A stretch of 6,287 bases of DNA from Candidatus Bathyarchaeota archaeon (GTDB lineage Archaea; Thermoproteota; Bathyarchaeia; TCS64). The DNA lies in the NCBI GenBank assembly GCA_030691555.1, contig JAUYEB010000076.1, positions 1 to 6,287 of the forward strand. Direction: 5' to 3'. Shown here piece after piece: positions 1 to 4,526 of the stretch (position 1 is its first letter; every line of letters starts with the position of its first letter). The notes under the pieces were generated by a model, which was not told where the DNA came from, searched no databases, and worked only from the letters and a program-made list of their open reading frames with translations. The position numbers were made by a program, and so were the translations under genes.

Positions 1-297
1 GACGCGGCTCTGGAGGCTCTTCACGGCCTCGAGGCCCTTGAGGGTGGCCTCCTTCGCCTCGCCGCTGTTCCTCAGCGCCTCCGAGGCGACTATCTTGGCG
101 GTCGTCGCCACGTTCTCCGCCTTCGCGACGTCCTGCTGGACACGGTTAACCTGGCGCGTGAAGCCGAAGGTAATGTTCCTCACCGAGTCCTTGGCGCCCT
201 CGTACTCGTTTGTGGCCTCTGTGATCTTGCGGTAGAAGACGATGGAGGCGGCGACGATCACGAGGAGGAGGGCTGCGGTTGTTATTATCAGCTCCAA
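1..297 (-). CDS. Membrane-anchored coiled-coil protein, N-terminal part (gene runs off left edge)
   Basis: Reading the minus strand from a TTG at 297-295 gives 99 uninterrupted codons to base 1, so the gene is cut by the window edge. Residues 2-21 are an uninterrupted hydrophobic stretch (ELIITTAALLLVIVAASIVF), suited to a single N-terminal membrane anchor. Residue 22 onward is charged and rich in Ala, Glu, Lys and Val, with heptad-like spacing from about residue 50 (VNRVQQDVAKAENVATTAKI), suggesting a long coiled coil facing the cytoplasm or the outside. An in-frame TGA at 330-328 and the absence of any ATG, GTG or TTG between it and 297 make the TTG the only reasonable start. High-GC codon use matches the flanking core genes. 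The gene is transcribed divergently from hypF. I do not recognise a family. Some related archaeal proteins of this layout may carry a C-terminal winged helix, but that part is outside the window, so no function is assigned. Confidence 0.72.
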   Translation of the reverse strand, partial: MELIITTAALLLVIVAASIVFYRKITEATNEYEGAKDSVRNITFGFTRQVNRVQQDVAKAENVATTAKIVASEALRNSGEAKEATLKGLEAVKSLQSRV

Positions 298-339
298 GGT
301 ATCGCCGTCGGGTGCTCTGTGTGAATGTCAGCGTCTACC

Positions 340-350
340 TTTTTATCCTT
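340..350 (-). promoter_or_regulatory. TATA-like box for the left-edge membrane protein gene
   Basis: On the minus strand this reads as an A/T-rich AGGATAAAAA element preceded by a purine-rich ACCAA stretch that could serve as a TFB recognition element. Its centre lies about 48 nt ahead of the TTG start at 297, which predicts a leader of roughly 20 nt. Assigned by position and composition only. Confidence 0.4.
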
Positions 351-377
351 TGGTTATCATCGCCACATGAGAGCTAC

Positions 378-390
378 TTTAGGGCCTAAA
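378..390. promoter_or_regulatory. Inverted repeat TTTAGG-G-CCTAAA upstream of the hypF TATA box
   Basis: A perfect 6-1-6 inverted repeat whose right end is 7 nt ahead of the TATA-like box of hypF. Its centre is about 50 nt ahead of the hypF start. The position, abutting the TFB/TBP site, is that of an archaeal operator or activator site. A related TTTAG/CTAAA palindrome stands about 53 nt ahead of nadE. The regulator is unknown. Confidence 0.4.
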
Positions 391-396
391 CTCATC

Positions 397-405
397 ATTT
401 AATAA
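397..405 (+). promoter_or_regulatory. TATA-like box for hypF
   Basis: ATTTAATAA in an AT-rich patch. Its centre is about 33 nt ahead of the TTG start at 434, so transcription would begin near 427 and leave a leader of only a few nucleotides. No Shine-Dalgarno sequence precedes the start, consistent with leaderless or near-leaderless translation. Confidence 0.5.
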
Positions 406-433
406 CCCTAATCCCTCATAGCAGTGAATCGGT

Positions 434-2758
434 TTGGGCTCAGCGGGCAACGTCGAGGCCGAGGTCCGTGTAACCGGCAGGGTCCAGGGGGTCGGCTTCC
501 GCCCGTTCATCCACAGGCTCGCCACGCGGCACGGGCTTCGGGGCTACGTCGTCAACCTAGGCGACGCCGGCGTCGAGGTGGTCGTCGAGGGGCCCCAGAG
601 AGAAGTTGACACATTCATCGACTCGATAAAGCGCGAGGCCCCGCCTGTGTCGGAGATCAGCGGCGTGCAAGCCTCGTATCGGCCCTACCGTGGAAGGTTC
701 GAGGAGTTCACCATCGACAGGAGCAGGAATGGCAGCAAGGCCGTCTCGGGCATCTTCCCGCCCGACATAGGGATCTGCCCCGATTGCCTGAGGGACATGG
801 CTGACCGGGGCGGCAGGTGGTTCGAGTACCCCTTCACGGCCTGCGCCTGGTGTGGGCCCAGGTTCACGGGCGTCAGGTCCCTCCCCTACGACCGTGAGAG
901 GACCCACATGCACGAGTTCCCCATGTGCGAGGCGTGCAAGACCGACTACCGAAACCCGCTGGACAGGCGCTTCGACGCCCAGGGGATCACGTGCAGCATC
1001 TGCGGCCCCAAGATGAGCCTGCTTGACTCGTCGGGCAAGGCGATTGAGACGGGCGACGTCTTCGCGGAGGCCGCCAAGCTGCTGAGGGAGGGCGAGATAC
1101 TCGCCGTCAAGGGGATTGGTGGCTTCCACCTCGCCGCGTTGGCGACCGAGGACGGGCCCGTAGCGGAGCTACGAAGGCGTAAGAACCGGCCATACCAGCC
1201 GTTCGCGCTGATGGCACCCGATCTCGCCGCCGTGCAGTTATTCGCGGATGTAGACGACGCCGAATCGGAGACTCTGCAATCGTGGCAGAAGCCCATCGTC
1301 CTGGTGAAGCAGCGTGGGGATGTGGTTTCGAGCCTCGTCGCGCCGGGGCTCAGCAGGGTGGGTGTGATGCTGCCGTACACGGGCATCCAGGTGATGCTCT
1401 TCAAGAGGCTCGCCGGGCCGGCGCTGATAATGACCAGCGGTAACAGGTCCGGCGTACCCATGGCGATAACGAATCGGGACGCGATTCAGGACCTCGGGGG
1501 TGTCGCCGACCACTTCCTGGTCCACGACAGGGAGATTGTGAACCGCTGCGACGACTCGCTTCTCAGGATCAACAATGGCAGGAAGGCCTTCCTGCGCAGA
1601 TCGAGGGGTTACGTCCCCGATCCGATCGATATACCACTGAAAAAGGGGGTAGCAATAGCAGTCGGCACAGAGTTGAGCAACGCCGCGGCCGTCACGCTCG
1701 ACGGTAGATGCTACCAGACGCAGTACATCGGCGACGTTAGCAACCTGGAGACCTACGACTACGAGAAAAAGGCCATGGAAAAGATGCGTGACATCCTCAG
1801 AATCACACGTAACCCGGATGTGATTGGCTGTGACCAGCACCCGGGCTATATGACATCACAGTTGGCCGAGGTGATATCACAGGAGACAGGGGCTGGAATC
1901 ACAAAGTCACAGCACCATCACGCCCACATAGTCTCGGTCTGCGCCGAAAACGGCGTGGAACCCGGTGAAAGCGTCGTCGGAATAGCCCTAGACGGCGCTG
2001 GGTATGGGTCCGATGGGGCAATCTGGGGTGGAGAAGTGCTAATTTCGACGTATTCGGGCTACAATAGGGCAGGACATCTGCAATATCTACCCATGCCGGG
2101 GGGCGATCTCTGCGCATACAGTCCCTACAGGATGCTTGTATCGGGCCTGACTCAGACGATGGGTGACGCGGAGATACGTGATATCACAAGGAATCACATA
2201 GTGGAAGCATTACCTAACGGTCCAGATGAACTTGAACTCATACTGAAGCAGGCGAGAGCTGAGTCAGTTCTTAAAACATCGAGTTCCGGGCGTTTCCTAG
2301 ACTCTGTCGCCTCATTACTTGGCTTAACCTATCGTAGAACTTACGAAGGTGAGCCGGCGATTAGACTCGAGGCTTGCGCCGAGTTAGGTGACCCCAATAA
2401 AATCGACATTACGCCGGAAATTGAGGATAAGAACGGGAAATACGTTCTTAAAATCGATAATACGTTAAAATACCTAGTTATTAATAGAAATCGTTTCAAA
2501 AAACAGGATATAGCAGCTTTCGCTCAGAAATACATATCCGAAGGGTTCGCTGAGATCGCTGTCGAGACGGCTAGAAGGGAGAACATAAAAACAATCGCCC
2601 TATCAGGCGGAGTCGCCGTCAACGGATACATCTCCGATAAAATCATTAAATACGTAGAGAATGCCGATCTCAGAGTTTTAACGAACAGAAAAACCCCTCT
2701 AGGTGATGGTGGCTCTGCACTCGGCCAATCATGCGTCGCCCTGGCCTCTGTGATATAG
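434..2758 (+). CDS. hypF: Carbamoyltransferase HypF, [NiFe]-hydrogenase maturation
   Basis: HypF uses carbamoyl phosphate and ATP to make a carbamoyl adenylate and passes the carbamoyl group to the C-terminal Cys of HypE, the first step of cyanide-ligand synthesis for the NiFe(CN)2CO centre; it is cytoplasmic. All four family domains are visible in its 774 aa, a normal length. They are: an N-terminal acylphosphatase domain (GRVQGVGFRPFIHR at 15-28, catalytic R23, N41); two CX2C-X18-CX2C zinc fingers (C115/C118/C137/C140 and C165/C168/C187/C190); a YrdC/Sua5-like domain at about 200-395 (KGIGGFHLA at 226-234); and a Kae1-like domain from about 405 (HHHAH at 494-498, ALDGAGYGSDG near 518-528, SGGVAVNG at 724-731, LGDGGSALG at 756-764). 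The start is TTG at 434, because an in-frame TGA at 425-427 excludes anything earlier. No other hyp or hydrogenase gene is in the window. GC falls sharply within the gene, from about 70% in the N-terminal half to about 27-50% in the last 200 codons. Two GTGATATCAC palindromes lie inside it. Confidence 0.97.
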   Translation: MGSAGNVEAEVRVTGRVQGVGFRPFIHRLATRHGLRGYVVNLGDAGVEVVVEGPQREVDTFIDSIKREAPPVSEISGVQASYRPYRGRFEEFTIDRSRNGSKAVSGIFPPDIGICPDCLRDMADRGGRWFEYPFTACAWCGPRFTGVRSLPYDRERTHMHEFPMCEACKTDYRNPLDRRFDAQGITCSICGPKMSLLDSSGKAIETGDVFAEAAKLLREGEILAVKGIGGFHLAALATEDGPVAELRRRKNRPYQPFALMAPDLAAVQLFADVDDAESETLQSWQKPIVLVKQRGDVVSSLVAPGLSRVGVMLPYTGIQVMLFKRLAGPALIMTSGNRSGVPMAITNRDAIQDLGGVADHFLVHDREIVNRCDDSLLRINNGRKAFLRRSRGYVPDPIDIPLKKGVAIAVGTELSNAAAVTLDGRCYQTQYIGDVSNLETYDYEKKAMEKMRDILRITRNPDVIGCDQHPGYMTSQLAEVISQETGAGITKSQHHHAHIVSVCAENGVEPGESVVGIALDGAGYGSDGAIWGGEVLISTYSGYNRAGHLQYLPMPGGDLCAYSPYRMLVSGLTQTMGDAEIRDITRNHIVEALPNGPDELELILKQARAESVLKTSSSGRFLDSVASLLGLTYRRTYEGEPAIRLEACAELGDPNKIDITPEIEDKNGKYVLKIDNTLKYLVINRNRFKKQDIAAFAQKYISEGFAEIAVETARRENIKTIALSGGVAVNGYISDKIIKYVENADLRVLTNRKTPLGDGGSALGQSCVALASVI
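1871..1880. repeat. GTGATATCAC palindrome, copy 1 (inside hypF)
   Basis: An exact 10-bp palindrome followed by A. It is read in hypF as the codons for V-I-S plus the C of the next Gln codon, a different reading phase from the copies at 2178 and 3649. The shared DNA word is therefore not explained by a shared peptide motif. Confidence 0.85.
2178..2187. repeat. GTGATATCAC palindrome, copy 2 (inside hypF)
   Basis: An exact copy, preceded by C and followed by A. It encodes R-D-I-T in HypF at residues 582-585. The 12-mer CGTGATATCACA is identical to the copy in nadE. Confidence 0.85.
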
Positions 2759-2771
2759 TGTGATATCACAC
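2750..2771. repeat. GTGATATCAC palindrome, copy 3, extended to 14 bp and spanning both convergent stop codons
   Basis: The core at 2760-2769 is extended by one TG/CA step on each side to a perfect 14-bp palindrome, GTGTGATATCACAC (2758-2771). An extra GTGATAT half-site at 2750-2756 lies exactly 10 bp ahead of the core half-site, about one helical turn. The TAG of hypF (2756-2758) and the minus-strand TGA of the hypothetical gene (2768-2766) both fall in this element. It could fold as a 5-bp stem with an ATAT loop, but no T-run follows in either direction, so an intrinsic terminator role is weakly supported. Confidence 0.85.
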
Positions 2772-3257
2772 CGTCTTCAAACTGGTCGGGTGTGACAGGG
2801 ACTCTATCCCAAGGGCCAATTCCTCCTCGATCCGTCTGAGGAGGATCTTTGACTGACTCGGGCTCGCCTGCTCTACTGTTGTAAGGTATTCTCTCAATTT
2901 TTCAGAGAGATTTTGGTACTCCTCAAAGGGCTTGGTGTCGTACACCCCAACGTAGCTGAGTAGGACTATAGTGAAAACTGACGATATCACTCGGCTCCTC
3001 GCCTGCCCTAACGTACGGCTAAATGAGCCCCGACTGACTATTTTTGTCCTAAACAACGTCTTTTGTTTAAAAGGAATCTTTTCCTCAGACATAACGTCGA
3101 TTAATAGGTCAATCATCAATGTTTCAAACTGAGTCCTTGTTAAATTGCTCTTTTTAAGCAATAAGTCAGTAATAGGGTCTTGGAACGCTTTCTGTATCAT
3201 TTTCTGTGCTTCTTCGGGTGTGCCCATGTCAGCCACGCATCCATATGTTGGTATCAT
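2766..3257 (-). CDS. Hypothetical protein, possibly a DNA-binding archaeal protein
   Basis: The product has 163 aa and I do not recognise a named family. It has no signal peptide and no cysteines apart from C7. Three parts can be seen: an acidic/basic helical N-terminal region with LTRTQFETLMIDLLIDV at 39-55; a basic Ser/Arg-rich segment IVSRGSFSRTLGQARSRVI at 73-91, which resembles a recognition helix region; and a hydrophobic stretch at about 92-107 (SSVFTIVLLSYVGVYD), more like a buried helix than a membrane span. A charged helical C-terminus follows (YQNLSEKLREYL, RRIEEELALG). The protein-like amphipathic pattern and the long open frame in AT-rich DNA support a real gene. My impression is that similar basic segments occur in thaumarchaeal hypothetical proteins, but I cannot verify this. 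The start could be ATG at 3257 or the internal ATG at 3227 (MGTPEEAQ); neither has a clear Shine-Dalgarno. It is convergent with hypF (7-nt gap) and divergent from nadE. Helix-turn-helix function is inference only. Confidence 0.7.
   Translation of the reverse strand: MIPTYGCVADMGTPEEAQKMIQKAFQDPITDLLLKKSNLTRTQFETLMIDLLIDVMSEEKIPFKQKTLFRTKIVSRGSFSRTLGQARSRVISSVFTIVLLSYVGVYDTKPFEEYQNLSEKLREYLTTVEQASPSQSKILLRRIEEELALGIESLSHPTSLKTV
2982..2990. repeat. Imperfect GTGATATCAC copy (CGATATCAC) inside the hypothetical gene
   Basis: Bases 2981-2990 read ACGATATCAC. The last eight match the palindrome exactly and the left half differs by a C for T (and A for the outer G). It is the only GATATC in the window outside a perfect copy. 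Confidence 0.5.
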
Positions 3258-3294
3258 AAAACGATGCTGTTGTATACAGAGTTGTATGCCATAC

Positions 3295-3303
3295 GTATAT
3301 CAC
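3295..3303 (-). promoter_or_regulatory. TATA-like box for the hypothetical gene, containing a palindrome half-site
   Basis: On the minus strand this reads GTGATATAC after an A-rich GCAAAAA stretch that could be the TFB element. Its centre is about 42 nt ahead of the ATG at 3257, giving a predicted leader of about 15-18 nt. ATATCAC, half of the recurrent palindrome, lies within it (3297-3303). A second candidate, TGTATACA near 3269-3276, would fit the internal ATG at 3227 instead. Confidence 0.35.
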
Positions 3304-3351
3304 TTTTTGCCAAGAAGAACCTGGATTAAACAAGATATACTGAGAAGGATT

Positions 3352-3405
3352 GGTGTTATTATACAAAATACGTCAAAATTACATCATATTTAGCTAAATA
3401 ACACC
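3352..3405. repeat. 9-bp inverted repeat GGTGTTATT / AATAACACC with 36-nt loop
   Basis: The arms at 3352-3360 and 3397-3405 are perfectly complementary. The spacer is very AT-rich. The right arm overlaps the 14-bp palindrome at 3387-3400, so the two structures could be alternatives. It may be an operator pair or a hairpin in a leader or small RNA; no function is established. Confidence 0.45.
3387..3400. promoter_or_regulatory. Perfect 14-bp palindrome TATTTAGCTAAATA upstream of nadE
   Basis: A full dyad centred about 53 nt ahead of the nadE ATG and ending 15 nt before its TATA-like box. This is a standard place for a dimeric archaeal regulator to help or block TFB/TBP. It shares the TTTAG...CTAAA half-sites with the hypF upstream repeat, but with a spacing of 0 instead of 3 nt. 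Confidence 0.45.
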
Positions 3406-3413
3406 TCAGAAAC

Positions 3414-3421
3414 CGTTTAAT
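3414..3421 (+). promoter_or_regulatory. TATA-like box for nadE
   Basis: CGTTTAAT with its centre about 29 nt ahead of the ATG at 3447. Transcription would start at or a few nucleotides before the ATG, so the mRNA is probably leaderless, in line with the lack of a Shine-Dalgarno sequence. Confidence 0.5.
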
Positions 3422-3424
3422 CCC

Positions 3425-3439
3425 CCGGAAAACATCCGG
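3425..3439. promoter_or_regulatory. Inverted repeat CCGGA-AAACA-TCCGG between nadE TATA box and start
   Basis: A perfect 5-5-5 inverted repeat just downstream of the TATA-like box and 7 nt before the ATG. A protein bound here would block polymerase loading, so a repressor operator is possible. If transcription starts upstream of it, it could form a small hairpin. Confidence 0.35.
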
Positions 3440-3446
3440 AGTACTA

Positions 3447-4241
3447 ATGATCACCGTCGAGCAGCTACGGATAGACCCCGCCGAAACCGAGCGGAAGATT
3501 ATCGATTTCATAAAAACCCAGGTGAAATCGGCCTCATTGGAGGGGGTAGTCGTCGCCGTAAGCGGCGGAATCGACTCGGCCGTGGCCCTAGCCGCCTCGG
3601 TGGGCGCCCTCGGGCGCAGCCACGTCACCGCCATCACCCTCCCGGAGCGTGATATCACACCAAAAGGCGACGTCGACGATGTGATGCTCCTCTGTGAGGG
3701 GCTCGGCGTCACGTGTGAGCAGATAGAAATCACGCCGATGTTACGTGTGATTAGGCAGAGCATCCCATCCTACAGGCCAGACGACCGCGTCGCCGACGGC
3801 AACACGAAGGCACGCCTGAGGATGCTGCTCACATACTACCACGCCAACTCGAGGAGGGCGCTGGTCATCGGCACATCGAACAAGACGGAACTCCACCTAG
3901 GCTACTTCACCAAGTACGGGGACGGCGGAGTCGACGTGATGCCCTTCGCCGACCTCTACAAGTGCCAGATCCGGGCGCTCGGCCGCCACCTCGGCGTCCC
4001 CGAGGGCATCGTGAACAAACCAGCCTCCGCCCGCCTATGGGCGGGGCAGGAGACCGAGAACGACCTCGGCCTACCCTACGACAGCCTCGACCTGATAGTG
4101 TACGCCCACCTCCAGGGGTTGCCACCGGCCAAGATCGCCTCGGAGACGGGTGTCGACAAAGCCCAAGTGGAGGGGATACTGGCCCGGATCGCCGCCAGCG
4201 CCCACAAGCGCCAGCCTCCGGCAATCTTAAGACTAAGCTGA
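3447..4241 (+). CDS. nadE: NAD+ synthetase, ammonia-dependent
   Basis: NadE catalyses the last step of NAD+ synthesis: ATP activates deamido-NAD (nicotinic acid adenine dinucleotide) to an adenylate, which ammonia converts to NAD+. It is a soluble homodimer of the N-type ATP pyrophosphatase superfamily. The 264 aa contain the PP-loop SGGIDSA at 39-45, the GTSNKTE segment at 142-148, the substrate/metal-binding YGDGGVDVMPFADLYK at 157-172, KPASARLW at 191-198, and a basic C-terminal tail KRQPPAI at 254-260. The length and the absence of an N-terminal nitrilase-like glutaminase domain mark the ammonia-dependent form. The ATG at 3447 sits at the expected distance from a TATA-like box. Composition returns to high GC here after the AT-rich stretch upstream. 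A GTGATATCAC copy at 3649-3658 encodes part of R-D-I-T (68-71), with AT-ending codons unlike its neighbours. It probably heads an operon with elf1 and GGGP synthase. Confidence 0.96.
   Translation: MITVEQLRIDPAETERKIIDFIKTQVKSASLEGVVVAVSGGIDSAVALAASVGALGRSHVTAITLPERDITPKGDVDDVMLLCEGLGVTCEQIEITPMLRVIRQSIPSYRPDDRVADGNTKARLRMLLTYYHANSRRALVIGTSNKTELHLGYFTKYGDGGVDVMPFADLYKCQIRALGRHLGVPEGIVNKPASARLWAGQETENDLGLPYDSLDLIVYAHLQGLPPAKIASETGVDKAQVEGILARIAASAHKRQPPAILRLS
3649..3658. repeat. GTGATATCAC palindrome, copy 4 (inside nadE)
   Basis: An exact copy, preceded by C and followed by A, coding R-D-I-T in NadE. The local codons CGT GAT ATC ACA CCA AAA are AT-richer than the GC-ending codons on either side, hinting that the DNA word itself may be kept. 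Confidence 0.85.
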
Positions 4242-4261
4242 GCCCCTACGTTAACACTTAA

Positions 4262-4267
4262 AGGAGA
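4262..4267 (+). promoter_or_regulatory. Shine-Dalgarno sequence for the Elf1-like gene
   Basis: AGGAGA lies 7 nt before the ATG at 4275, a good spacing for the archaeal anti-Shine-Dalgarno. It is the only clear ribosome-binding site in the window and fits an internal operon gene, in contrast to the apparently leaderless first genes. Confidence 0.6.
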
Positions 4268-4274
4268 CACGTCC

Positions 4275-4526
4275 ATGGGAAGGAGAAGGAAGAAGGAAGA
4301 AAAGATCATCAGGAGGACGCTGCCAGAGCTGTTCCTATGCCCCAACTGCGCAAAGAACTCCATAAAAGTCACCATCGACCCCAAGAACAACCTCGCCGGC
4401 ATACGCTGCAGCGCCTGCGGCCTCCATGGACGCATAACCATAGTGCCAAACACCGCCCCCGTCGACGCCTACAGCACGTTCGTCGACAACTACTACGAGC
4501 AGGGGGCGACGCAGAAGGTTGCCTAA
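4275..4526 (+). CDS. Elf1-like zinc-ribbon transcription elongation factor
   Basis: An 83-aa protein with the layout of the Elf1 family. A basic N-terminal tail (MGRRRKKEEK) is followed by a four-cysteine zinc ribbon (C22-P-N-C25 and C45-S-A-C48-G) and a C-terminal PVDAYSTFVDNYYE segment that parallels the PVDVYSDWFDAVEE-type motif of eukaryotic Elf1. In eukaryotes Elf1 associates with elongating RNA polymerase II and helps passage through nucleosomes; the archaeal homologue is presumed to bind the archaeal RNA polymerase, which is inference from homology. It begins 33 nt after the nadE stop with a good Shine-Dalgarno. Its last 8 nt overlap the start of the GGGP synthase gene, so the two are probably co-translated. 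All four zinc ligands are present and no truncation is seen. Confidence 0.88.
   Translation: MGRRRKKEEKIIRRTLPELFLCPNCAKNSIKVTIDPKNNLAGIRCSACGLHGRITIVPNTAPVDAYSTFVDNYYEQGATQKVA

Larger units (their letters stand above)
298..433. other. Divergent intergenic region between the membrane protein gene and hypF
   Basis: These 136 nt separate two divergent starts (TTG at 297 on minus, TTG at 434 on plus). They hold a TATA-like box for each direction and an inverted repeat at 378-390. A tiny ATG reading frame of 11 codons at 367-402 overlaps the hypF TATA box and is not considered a gene. No RNA gene is visible. Confidence 0.6.
3258..3446. other. AT-rich divergent intergenic region rich in inverted repeats
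   Basis: These 189 nt between the hypothetical gene (minus) and nadE (plus) are about one-third GC. They contain promoter candidates for both directions and several overlapping inverted repeats, listed separately. The plus-strand open frame through part of it has no coding character. No tRNA-like TPsiC-arm sequence or other recognisable RNA gene is seen. Confidence 0.6.

Noticed and set aside
38..235. 65-codon plus-strand open frame at the left edge
   Set aside because: It lies antisense to the better-supported minus-strand membrane/coiled-coil gene, which has a sensible protein pattern and codon use.
424..609. 61-codon plus-strand frame beginning with GTG just before hypF
   Set aside because: Out of frame with hypF; the translation is Arg/Gly/Pro-rich, typical of a shifted reading of GC-rich coding DNA.
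557..1129. 190-codon minus-strand frame inside hypF
   Set aside because: A shadow of GC-rich hypF with no recognisable domain, fully antisense to the zinc-finger and acylphosphatase regions.
1851..1860. TGACATCACA as a further copy of the palindrome
   Set aside because: Two or more mismatches in the GTGATATCACA consensus and the symmetry is lost; it may be coincidental.
2756..2771. Intrinsic hairpin terminator between hypF and the convergent gene
   Set aside because: The palindrome can form only a 5-bp stem and no T-run follows on either strand; it is better listed as a copy of the recurrent motif.
3145..3393. 82-codon plus-strand frame across the hypothetical gene start and the intergenic region
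   Set aside because: It overlaps the opposite-strand gene and the AT-rich promoter region; composition is irregular and no upstream signal exists.
2759..3446. Insertion sequence or mobile element explaining the AT-rich stretch
   Set aside because: No transposase or integrase motifs, no terminal inverted repeats with target duplication, and the composition change begins inside an intact hypF reading frame.
3258..3446. tRNA or CRISPR in the intergenic region
   Set aside because: No TPsiC-arm or cloverleaf pattern and no regularly spaced direct repeats.
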